A DNA stretch of 11,265 nucleotides from contig JBDHUC010000046.1 of NCBI GenBank assembly GCA_039808985.1, positions 1-11,265 on the forward strand, in the 5' to 3' direction. A program made the position numbers and the translations under genes. The DNA is from SXRF01 sp039808985 (GTDB lineage Bacteria > Pseudomonadota > Alphaproteobacteria > Rickettsiales > SXRF01). Shown piece by piece: positions 4,392 to 11,265 of the stretch. The notes under the pieces are model-generated. The model made no database searches, was not told the origin of the DNA, and was given only the letters and a program-made list of their open reading frames with translations. The stretch's first letter is position 1. Each line of letters opens with the position of its first letter.

Positions 4392-6154
4392 GCCAAAGCA
4401 CCTTTAATTTTGATTTTTTGACACTGAACGGTGCGCTACAGATTATTGTTTATTTTGCTGTGTTGTTTGCCTGCGTAAAGCCACTGGGTGGCTATATGGC
4501 TAAAATTTATAGTGGTGAAAAAACTTTATCAGGCAAAATATTGCGTCCAGTAGAGCAAGTTTTCTATAGGCTTTCTGGCATAAATCCTGATAGTGAAATG
4601 GACTGGAAAATTTATTGTTTGTCTGTGCTTTTATTCAGTTTTAGTGGTTTTATACTGCTTTATTCACTGCTGCGTTTTCAGGATATATTACCGCTTAACC
4701 CGCAAAATCTTCCAGCGATTTCGCCAGACTTGGCGTTTAATATTGCTGTGAGCTTTATCACTAACACCAACTGGCAAAGCTATGGCGGTGAAAGCACACT
4801 TAGCTATTTCAGCCAGATGGCAGGGCTTACCGTGCAGAATTTTGTTTCAGCTTCTGTCGGTATGGCGGTGCTTATTGCCGTTATCCGTGGTTTTACGCGC
4901 AGGAACACTGATAAAATTGGTAATTTCTGGGTAGATATGCTGCGCGGCAATCTTTATATATTGCTGCCGCTGTCGCTTTTATGGGCGGTATTGCTTGGTG
5001 GGCAGGGTGTAGTACAAAGTTTCAGCCATTATGTTAGTGCTGATTTAGCCCAAGCGCAAATTGCAAATACAAACACGCAGCAAATTGCTATTGGGCCTGT
5101 GGCTTCGCAGGTGGCAATAAAACAGCTCGGTACTAATGGCGGCGGATTTTTTAATGCTAACTCCGCACATCCATTTGAAAACCCAACTCCGTTTTCAAAT
5201 TTTCTGGAGATGCTTGCAATACTACTTATTCCTACCTCTTTATGTTACACATTTGGGAAAATGGCTGGTGACGTTTGCCAAGGGGTTGCAGTGCTTGCAG
5301 CCATGACGGTGATTTTTATACCGCTATTCCTGTTTGGCCTGGCGCAGGAGCAAAATGGCAACCCGAAATTCTCTGCACTTGGAATAAACCAGCAGGCGGG
5401 CGCGGAGCAGGCAGGTGGGAATATGGAAGGGAAAGAAACCCGTTTCGGTATAGTAAACTCAACCCTTTGGGCGGCAGCGACAACTGCTGCTTCTAACGGT
5501 TCGGTTAATTCCATGCATGATTCTTATACACCTCTGGGTGGTTTAGTTCCAATGCTGCTTATGAAATTTGGCGAAGTGATTTATGGCGGTGCTGGCAGTG
5601 GCCTATATGGAATGCTGGTGTTTGTTATTATCACCGTATTTATCGCTGGGCTGATGGTGGGCAGGACACCGGAATATCTCGGTAAAAAAATCCAGGCTTA
5701 TGAAATAAAAATGGCATCTCTGGTTATATTAATTCCATGTATCACTATATTATTTTCTACTTCGATTGCTGTGCTGACTGATGCTGGTAATGCTGGCGTA
5801 TTAAATGGCGGTGCACAGGGATTTAGTGAAATCTTATACGCATTTACCTCAGCTACGAATAACAATGGCAGTGCTTTTGCAGGCCTTAACGCCAACACGC
5901 CATTTTACAATATAGCCCTTGGTCTGTGCATGTTAATTGGAAGATTCTGGATAATAGTCCCGATACTTGCAATTGCTGGTTCGCTGGCGGCAAAAAACTC
6001 TGTGCCGCCATCGGTTGGCACACTTCCTACCCACACGCCATTATTCATAGCGGTTCTGGCAGGTATAGTTTCAATAGTTGGAGTTTTAACTTTTGCGCCA
6101 GTTCTAGCACTTGGGCCTGTGGCGGAATATTTCAACATGATTTCAGTTAAGTAG
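4388..6154 (+). CDS. kdpA: KdpA, K+-binding/channel subunit of the Kdp ATPase (588 aa)
   Basis: KdpA is the channel-like inner-membrane subunit that selects K+ for the Kdp pump, related to Trk/Ktr proteins with four pore repeats. The filter motifs are present: TNTNWQSYGGESTLSYF (from residue 125), GTNGGGFFNANSAHPFENP (from 248), GGAGSGLYGM (from 400) and TSATNNNGSAFAGL (from 487). The many hydrophobic helices fit the family, and 588 residues is slightly above the usual 555-570. The start is fixed by the ATGA overlap with kdpF. kdpB follows after 11 bp. Confidence 0.97.
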   Translation: MSQSTFNFDFLTLNGALQIIVYFAVLFACVKPLGGYMAKIYSGEKTLSGKILRPVEQVFYRLSGINPDSEMDWKIYCLSVLLFSFSGFILLYSLLRFQDILPLNPQNLPAISPDLAFNIAVSFITNTNWQSYGGESTLSYFSQMAGLTVQNFVSASVGMAVLIAVIRGFTRRNTDKIGNFWVDMLRGNLYILLPLSLLWAVLLGGQGVVQSFSHYVSADLAQAQIANTNTQQIAIGPVASQVAIKQLGTNGGGFFNANSAHPFENPTPFSNFLEMLAILLIPTSLCYTFGKMAGDVCQGVAVLAAMTVIFIPLFLFGLAQEQNGNPKFSALGINQQAGAEQAGGNMEGKETRFGIVNSTLWAAATTAASNGSVNSMHDSYTPLGGLVPMLLMKFGEVIYGGAGSGLYGMLVFVIITVFIAGLMVGRTPEYLGKKIQAYEIKMASLVILIPCITILFSTSIAVLTDAGNAGVLNGGAQGFSEILYAFTSATNNNGSAFAGLNANTPFYNIALGLCMLIGRFWIIVPILAIAGSLAAKNSVPPSVGTLPTHTPLFIAVLAGIVSIVGVLTFAPVLALGPVAEYFNMISVK

Positions 6155-6165
6155 GAGAAAGTGCG

Positions 6166-8253
6166 ATGCACTCTGCACAAGAAAAACCAGAATCTATTTT
6201 TGCCCATATAAATATCGGACAGGTAGCAGAGCAGTCTTTCAGGCGTTTAGCACCAAGTTACCAGCTTCGTAACCCTGTTATGTTTGTGGTGTTTGTCGGG
6301 GCGATTATAACTACGGGAATATGGCTTACTATTTTATCTGGTAATAATAGCTTGGGTACAAGTGAATCAGCAAAATTTGTCGGGATGATTACTTTCTGGC
6401 TATGGTTCACTTTATTATTTGCTAATTTTGCTGAAGTCGTGGCAGAGGGCAAAGGTAAAGCCCAAGCTGATACTTTGAAAAAAGCCCGCCGTGATGTTCA
6501 GGCAAAAAAACTGGCAAAACCACAGCGCAATTCACAAATAACTTTACTGGCGGCAACGGATTTACGGCAAGGTGATTTTGTGCTTGCAGAAGCTGATGAT
6601 TTTATCCCTGCTGACGGGCAGGTGGTTGAGGGTGTAGCATCGGTTGATGAAAGCGCTGTTACTGGCGAGAGTGCGCCAGTAATCCGTGAAAGTGGCGGCG
6701 ACCATGACGCAGTAACAGGTGGAACTAGGGTACTGTCGGACTGGCTTATAGTCCGCATAACTTCTAATCCTGGCGAATCATTCCTAGATAAAATGATTGC
6801 GCTGGTAGAGGGCGCAAAACGCCAAAAAACCCCAAATGAAATAGCACTGTCTATCCTGCTTGCAGGAATGACGATTATTTTTCTTGTCGCCTGCACAACA
6901 TTATTACCATTCTCATTTTATAGCGTGGAAAAAGCAGGGCAGGGTTCAGTGGTTACTATAACCATACTCATAGCTTTGCTGGTATGTTTAATTCCCACAA
7001 CTATCGGCGGATTGCTTTCGGCTATCGGCATTTCAGGAATGCAGCGTATGATCCGTGCCAATGTAATAGCAACTTCTGGCCGTGCGGTGGAAGCGGCTGG
7101 CGATGTAAGCGTACTGCTACTTGATAAAACAGGTACTATAACTATCGGAAACCGCCAAGCGGTAGCTTTCTACCCTGCCAAAGGTATTACAGAACAGCAG
7201 ATCGCAGAAGCCGCCGAACTGTCTTCACTTGCTGACGAAACGCCGGAAGGTAAAAGCATTGTAGCCCTGGCTCGCAGTAAATACGGCATAAAAGCAAAAA
7301 ATGCTGAAAGTCTGGGCGGTGAATTTATACCGTTTTCTGCCGAAAGCCGGGTTAGCGGCGTATTGCTTGGGACAAGGCAGATACTCAAAGGCGCGGGTGA
7401 TGCAATCCGCAGGCATGTTGAAGCAAATGGCGGTGCGATGCCTGCTGAAGTGCAGAAGCAGACTGATGAAATTGCCCGTGCTGGTGGTACGCCTTTAATT
7501 GTTGCTGACGGACATACAGTACTTGGTGTTGTTTATCTAAAAGACATAATTAAGAATGGCATCAAGGAGCGTCTGGATAATCTCCGTAAAATGGGTATTA
7601 AAAGTGTGATGATTACTGGCGATAATCCGCTGACTGCTGCAACTATCAGTGCAGAAGCCGGGGTGGATGATTGCATAGCCGAAGCGACACCAGAAATGAA
7701 GCTTAAATATATCCGCAGGATGCAGGAAAACGGGCAGTTGGTAGCGATGGTCGGTGACGGCACGAATGATGCACCAGCCCTTGCCCAGGCAGATGTTGCT
7801 GTGGCAATGAACAGCGGCACGCAAGCTGCCAAAGAGGCAGGGAATATGGTGGATCTGGATTCCGACCCGACAAAACTTATTGAAATCGTGGAAATTGGCA
7901 AACAGCTTCTTATGACCAGAGGCTCACTGACCACTTTTTCCATTGCTAATGACCTGGCAAAATATTTTGCGATTATTCCAGCGGCATTTGCCAGCACTTA
8001 TCCGGTTTTATCAGCACTTAATATTATGGGGCTTACAACCCCGTATAGTGCGATTTTGTCAGCGGTTATTTTCAATGCTCTCATAATCGTAGCATTAATC
8101 CCGCTGGCTCTTAAGGGAGTGAAATACCGACCATTGGGCGCAGCTAAATTACTGCGCCATAATATATTCGTATATGGATTTGGTGGGGTTATCACGCCAT
8201 TTATCGGTATAAAAGCCATTGATATTTTACTAACAGTTTTAGGTTTAGCGTAA
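6166..8253 (+). CDS. kdpB: KdpB, catalytic P-type ATPase subunit (695 aa)
   Basis: KdpB hydrolyses ATP and drives K+ through KdpA. Its P-type signatures are all present: TGES in the actuator domain (residues 166-169; the Ser is the inhibitory phosphorylation site in E. coli KdpB), DKTGT with the phosphorylated Asp at residue 320, the nucleotide-binding TPEGKSIV and KGAGDAI segments, MITGDNPLTA, and GDGTNDAPA (from 530). Membrane helices lie near residues 40-90, 225-300 and in the last 120 residues. Length is close to the usual 680. GGAGA (6155-6159 region) precedes the ATG. It appears complete and functional. Confidence 0.97.
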   Translation: MHSAQEKPESIFAHINIGQVAEQSFRRLAPSYQLRNPVMFVVFVGAIITTGIWLTILSGNNSLGTSESAKFVGMITFWLWFTLLFANFAEVVAEGKGKAQADTLKKARRDVQAKKLAKPQRNSQITLLAATDLRQGDFVLAEADDFIPADGQVVEGVASVDESAVTGESAPVIRESGGDHDAVTGGTRVLSDWLIVRITSNPGESFLDKMIALVEGAKRQKTPNEIALSILLAGMTIIFLVACTTLLPFSFYSVEKAGQGSVVTITILIALLVCLIPTTIGGLLSAIGISGMQRMIRANVIATSGRAVEAAGDVSVLLLDKTGTITIGNRQAVAFYPAKGITEQQIAEAAELSSLADETPEGKSIVALARSKYGIKAKNAESLGGEFIPFSAESRVSGVLLGTRQILKGAGDAIRRHVEANGGAMPAEVQKQTDEIARAGGTPLIVADGHTVLGVVYLKDIIKNGIKERLDNLRKMGIKSVMITGDNPLTAATISAEAGVDDCIAEATPEMKLKYIRRMQENGQLVAMVGDGTNDAPALAQADVAVAMNSGTQAAKEAGNMVDLDSDPTKLIEIVEIGKQLLMTRGSLTTFSIANDLAKYFAIIPAAFASTYPVLSALNIMGLTTPYSAILSAVIFNALIIVALIPLALKGVKYRPLGAAKLLRHNIFVYGFGGVITPFIGIKAIDILLTVLGLA

Positions 8254-8269
8254 TACCAGGAGAAAAATT

Positions 8270-8836
8270 ATGAAATCAGCATTCGAGCAAATTCGTCCGG
8301 CCATTATTTTCCTTGCTTTATGCACAGTTATGTTTGGTTTTGTGTATCCAGCGGTCAGCACATTATTGATACAGGGATTATTTCCTGGGCAGGCTGGCGG
8401 CAGCTTGATTATAAAAGATAATAAAATTCTGGGTTCAGAATTAATCGGACAGGAATTTACCGAGCCAAAATATTTTTGGAGCAGGCTTTCTGCAACTTCA
8501 CCTTATGCTTATAATGCCGCAGCGTCTTCCGGTTCTAATCTGGGGGCGGCAAATCCTGCGTTAATTAAAACGGTTGAAGCCCGTTTGGATGCTTTGGGTG
8601 GTGGTGAAAATATCCCGGTGGATTTAGTCACCGCTTCTGGCTCAGGGTTAGACCCGCATATTTCGCCAGCAGCGGCTGAGTATCAAATAAAACGCGTGGC
8701 AGCAGCCCGACATGCCAGCGAGGAGAAACTCCGCAAACTGGTTAAAAGCTATACGCAGGACAGGCAGTTTGGCTTCCTTGGTGAAAAAACTGTCAATGTG
8801 CTGAAACTTAATCTGGCTTTGGATGGCAAGCTTTAA
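8270..8836 (+). CDS. kdpC: KdpC, assembly/affinity subunit of the Kdp ATPase (188 aa)
   Basis: KdpC has one N-terminal membrane helix (residues about 10-34) and a periplasmic domain that raises the K+ affinity of the complex. Typical stretches are SELIGQEFTEPKYFWSRLSA, ASSGSNLGAANPAL, VTASGSGLDPHISPAAAEYQ and the C-terminal GFLGEKTVNVLKLNLALD. Length is normal. AGGAG lies about 8 nt before the ATG, and the gene starts 16 bp after kdpB. Confidence 0.96.
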   Translation: MKSAFEQIRPAIIFLALCTVMFGFVYPAVSTLLIQGLFPGQAGGSLIIKDNKILGSELIGQEFTEPKYFWSRLSATSPYAYNAAASSGSNLGAANPALIKTVEARLDALGGGENIPVDLVTASGSGLDPHISPAAAEYQIKRVAAARHASEEKLRKLVKSYTQDRQFGFLGEKTVNVLKLNLALDGKL

Positions 8837-8844
8837 TTGCGGTC

Positions 8845-8860
8845 ACAGTTTGTAAACTGT
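8845..8860. repeat. 16-bp palindrome between kdpC and kdpD
   Basis: ACAGTTTGTAAACTGT has perfect 7-bp arms around GT. It lies 8 bp after the kdpC stop and 11 bp before the kdpD ATG. It could be a regulator site or a small RNA hairpin that lowers kdpD translation, since kdpD has no good ribosome site. There is no T-tract, so it is not a classical terminator. Confidence 0.45.
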
Positions 8861-8871
8861 ATAACTAGAAA

Positions 8872-10356
8872 ATGATTTCAAACGAGCAGATTTTTGATTA
8901 TCTGGCGGCAGTGCTTATTATAGCTGCCTGCACTGTCCTTGCCATGCTGTTCCGCCATTTGATAGATCCAGTAAATCTAGTTATGTTCTATCTGGTAGGC
9001 GTGGTGTTCATTGGCGCGCGTTATGGGCGCATACCATCTATTTTTGCTTCATTGCTTTCGGTAAGCAGTTTCAATTTTTTCTTCGTAGAGCCTTATTATT
9101 CACTGCGGGTTTATGGCGATAAATATTACATAACCCTTGTTTTCCTGCTTGTCACCAGCCTTATAGTCAGTTCGGTTGCCGCTAAACTTAAATTACAATC
9201 AGCAAATGTTGAACAAAAAAATTCAGAACTTAATGCCTTATATCAGGCAGCTAGCGCCATGGCCTCCTGCCAGGAAAATATAGATATTGTAGACACCGCA
9301 TCTCACTATATAGAAGCTGCCCTTGCTCTTAAGGCCGCTATTTTCCTGCCCGATAAAAACGGGGAATTAAGGCTTATAACTAATCAGGAAGACGCGCCTG
9401 CGGATTTTGAAGCTGCTATATGGGCATATAACCATCTTGAACCTTGCGGCAAATATACACAGACTTTCCCTTCGGCAAATGCTTATTACCTGCCATTAAT
9501 GGCGCAGGAAAAAGCGGTTGGTGTGCTGGGTTTAGCACTTAAACAAAATATTATCAGCCAGACACTTGTTACGGCTTATGCCAGCCTGATTGCCAGTGCT
9601 ATTGCCAGAGCCAATGCCACAAAAATCGCCGAGCAACAATCTATGGAAGCTGAGAGTGAAAAGCTCCGCAATACTCTGCTTTCGGCAGTGGGGCATGATT
9701 TACGCACCCCGCTTTCAGCCATAACAGGTGCAGCTTCGGCATTATGTGACCAGCCGCAATTAGGCAAGAAGGCAGCAAGCCTTGCCTATTCCATTCATAA
9801 TGAAGCTTCGCGCCTTAATAAATTAGTGCGTAACCTGCTGGATGTAACGCGCATGGAATCAGGAGCATTATCACTTAACCGCCAACCCTATTTTATTGAT
9901 GAGTTAATTGGCTCTGCCTTGCAACTCTGTGCAGAAAGCATAGCTAAACAAAATATCAGCCTTAATGTTGCCAAGGATTTGCCGCTTTTAAAAATTGACG
10001 GTGTACTTATCCAGCAAGTGCTTATTAACCTGCTGGAAAATGCTGCCCGTTATACTCCGGAGCATGGTAATATTATTATCAATGCGACACAAACTCCTTA
10101 TGCCGTAGAAATTAGTGTCACCGATTCAGGAATAGGTATTACTTTAGGCAGTGAAAATAGCGTATTTGAACGCTATAAACGACTGGCAGAAAAGAAAACC
10201 GAAGGTATGGGGCTAGGGCTTGCCATTTGCAAAGGAATTGTAGAAGCCCACGGCGGCAACATCTGGGTACGGAACTGTAAAGATGGTGGTGCTGTTTTTA
10301 CTTTTTCCCTGCCTTTCAAGTTTAATAAAATCACTATGCCAGATGAGGCTATATGA
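8872..10356 (+). CDS. kdpD: Short KdpD: sensor histidine kinase lacking the N-terminal KdpD/Usp half (494 aa)
   Basis: KdpD is the membrane sensor of the Kdp system; canonical forms are about 890 residues. Here the protein starts just before the four-helix membrane block (helices near 10-27, 33-49, 53-72 and 86-103, with the typical FNFFFVEPYYS). A GAF-like region (about 115-250) follows, then HisKA with the phospho-His at residue 275 (SAVGHDLRTPLSAITGA) and HATPase_c with the N-box (LLENAARYTPEHG, Asn 390), DSGIGI (from 418) and GMGLGLAI (from 445). Only 35 bp separate it from kdpC, so no upstream half is encoded here. The kinase core is intact, so this is a compact KdpD and not a decayed gene. 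No clear Shine-Dalgarno is seen. It overlaps kdpE by ATGA. Confidence 0.93.
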   Translation: MISNEQIFDYLAAVLIIAACTVLAMLFRHLIDPVNLVMFYLVGVVFIGARYGRIPSIFASLLSVSSFNFFFVEPYYSLRVYGDKYYITLVFLLVTSLIVSSVAAKLKLQSANVEQKNSELNALYQAASAMASCQENIDIVDTASHYIEAALALKAAIFLPDKNGELRLITNQEDAPADFEAAIWAYNHLEPCGKYTQTFPSANAYYLPLMAQEKAVGVLGLALKQNIISQTLVTAYASLIASAIARANATKIAEQQSMEAESEKLRNTLLSAVGHDLRTPLSAITGAASALCDQPQLGKKAASLAYSIHNEASRLNKLVRNLLDVTRMESGALSLNRQPYFIDELIGSALQLCAESIAKQNISLNVAKDLPLLKIDGVLIQQVLINLLENAARYTPEHGNIIINATQTPYAVEISVTDSGIGITLGSENSVFERYKRLAEKKTEGMGLGLAICKGIVEAHGGNIWVRNCKDGGAVFTFSLPFKFNKITMPDEAI

Positions 10357-11045
10357 CAACACTCCCGCAAATTCTTATTATTGAAGACGAACCAGAAATC
10401 CGCAAATTCCTGCACGTAACTCTGGAACAGCAGGGATATTCCGTTACGGAAGTTATAACTGGCGGTGAAGGCCTTAAGCGCATTACCACATATCCGCCAG
10501 AGCTTATAATTCTCGATTTAGGCCTGCCTGATATGGATGGGTTGGAGATTATCAATACCGTGCGTAGTTGGAGCAAGTTGCCTATTATCGTTCTTTCTGC
10601 AAGGGATAGGGAGCAAGACAAAGTCGCAGCGTTAGAAGCAGGTGCAGATGATTATTTAACTAAACCCTTTGGTACAAATGAACTGCTTGCGCGAATAAAA
10701 GTTGCCTTGCGCCATGCGAGCAATAGCCAGAATAAAGAAGAAACCATATTTGAATATGCAGGGTTAAAAGTTGATTCAGCAAAGCGTATAGTTTGGGTAA
10801 ATACAGTAGAAGTTCATTTAACGCCGATTGAATATAAACTACTTACTATGCTTACAAAACATGCTGGCAAAGTAGTAACCCATAAACAATTACTGTCAGA
10901 AGTCTGGGGCAAAAATGCTGGCACGCAAAGCCACTATCTCCGTCTTCATACCCAGCATTTGCGCGAAAAACTTGGGGATGATGCGACTAAACCTAAATAT
11001 ATCCTAACCGAAGCAGGGGTTGGTTACAGGCTTAAATGTGAGTGA
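10353..11045 (+). CDS. kdpE: KdpE, OmpR-family response regulator (230 aa)
   Basis: KdpE is phosphorylated by KdpD and activates the kdp operon. The receiver domain (residues about 7-118) has the acidic pair E11/D12, the phosphoacceptor Asp 55 in LIILDLGLPDMDG, the Ser of VLSARD and the Lys of TKPFG. The C-terminal winged helix (about 130-228) contains LTPIEYKLLTMLTKH, the recognition helix region around SHYLRLHTQHLREKLGD and ILTEAGVGYRLK. The start is set by the ATGA overlap with kdpD. The operon ends here; no convincing terminator hairpin with a T-tract follows directly. Confidence 0.96.
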   Translation: MTTLPQILIIEDEPEIRKFLHVTLEQQGYSVTEVITGGEGLKRITTYPPELIILDLGLPDMDGLEIINTVRSWSKLPIIVLSARDREQDKVAALEAGADDYLTKPFGTNELLARIKVALRHASNSQNKEETIFEYAGLKVDSAKRIVWVNTVEVHLTPIEYKLLTMLTKHAGKVVTHKQLLSEVWGKNAGTQSHYLRLHTQHLREKLGDDATKPKYILTEAGVGYRLKCE

Positions 11046-11101
11046 TAGGCTTGCTTACAGCGCCGAATATAAGTTTTTCTGGTTAAATGGTAAACTTCAT
11101 G

Positions 11102-11154
11102 GTTAAACTTGTGCCGTTTAACAAATGGAGCTGGATATATGGGGAAAAACGGCA
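11102..11154. repeat. Two mutually exclusive inverted repeats downstream of kdpE
   Basis: GTTAAAC (11102-11108) pairs with GTTTAAC (11116-11122), with a 7-nt loop. TGCCGTTT (11112-11119) pairs with AAACGGCA (11147-11154). The two stems share 11116-11119, so only one can form at a time. The 11046-11215 gap holds no gene and no strong terminator. The meaning is unclear; an IS terminus may lie within the second stem. Confidence 0.35.
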
Positions 11155-11265
11155 TTGTCAACTATAGATAGATGGTGTATATTGCATCCTCAACTTGAGC
11201 CAAGAGGAGGCTATTATGCATCATTGCAAATATTGTTATGATGAACGTCTGGTGAAGAACGGTTT
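11151..11265 (+). mobile_element. Possible start of an IS1-like element (runs off the window)
   Basis: GGCATTGTCAAC at 11151-11162, about 65 bp before the transposase ATG, has the position and look of an IS1-family left terminus. The partner repeat and any target duplication lie outside the window, so the boundary is a guess. The transposase start itself is better supported. Confidence 0.3.
11216..11265 (+). CDS. Transposase N-terminus with zinc-finger motif, IS1-like (partial)
   Basis: ATG at 11216 opens MHHCKYCYDERLVKNG and runs off the window. A C-x-x-C pair followed by V-K-N-G matches the N-terminal zinc ribbon of InsA-type proteins and related IS1-like transposases. A strong AGGAGG (11205-11210) with 5-nt spacing supports the start. 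Only 16 codons are visible, so the exact IS family is tentative. Confidence 0.55.
   Translation, partial: MHHCKYCYDERLVKNG

Noticed and set aside
5245..7997. Long antisense frames opposite kdpA and kdpB
   Set aside because: They are shadows of highly conserved coding sequence with no family features of their own.
1..11265. CRISPR arrays, tRNA or rRNA genes
   Set aside because: No regularly spaced short repeats and no tRNA/rRNA-like segments were seen; the only repeats are two-copy direct repeats and terminal inverted repeats.

Overview
The window looks like an accessory stretch of a proteobacterial chromosome, most likely alphaproteobacterial. That lineage call is inference from the insertion-sequence types, the moderate-to-low GC and the AT-rich cargo; nothing here fixes the species. 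It has three parts.

Left (1-1050): stacked insertion sequences. The first bases are the 5' end of a minus-strand IS5-family transposase running off the window. About 85 bp of orphan host sequence follow, then a complete IS5-family element of about 847 bp with 18-bp perfect terminal repeats and a two-frame transposase joined by a canonical A_AAA_AAA -1 frameshift site.

Middle (1066-4037, all minus strand): an AT-rich, rearranged cluster. In transcription order it holds a C-terminal fragment of an unrecognised protein, a 359-residue paralogue ending in the same 21 residues, a 29-codon ORF, a secreted LprI/DUF1311-like protein, a broken ORF with a lysozyme-like SGFSFGFAQ motif, and a second secreted LprI-like protein. 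A perfect 97-bp direct repeat and a 70-bp near-perfect direct repeat show that modules were duplicated and recombined. The broken ORF is interrupted by a 99-bp non-coding element with 24-bp imperfect terminal inverted repeats and a CTAG target duplication, i.e. a MITE. Removing it restores one continuous reading frame. Because LprI-type proteins include lysozyme inhibitors, the cluster may be the decayed remains of an effector (peptidoglycan hydrolase)/immunity array. That is a hypothesis.

Right (4100-11045, plus strand): a complete high-affinity potassium uptake operon. A 29-residue membrane peptide is followed by kdpF, kdpA, kdpB, kdpC, a short kdpD and kdpE, tightly packed with ATGA overlaps at kdpF/kdpA and kdpD/kdpE. 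KdpFABC is the K+-pumping P-type ATPase and KdpDE the two-component regulator. This KdpD lacks the usual N-terminal KdpD/Usp half and begins just before its four membrane helices. Repeated CTATAC boxes with roughly helical spacing lie just upstream of a candidate -10 and are a plausible KdpE operator.

The last 50 bases begin a zinc-finger-type transposase (IS1-like N-terminus), so the kdp operon and the decayed cluster are bracketed by mobile elements.
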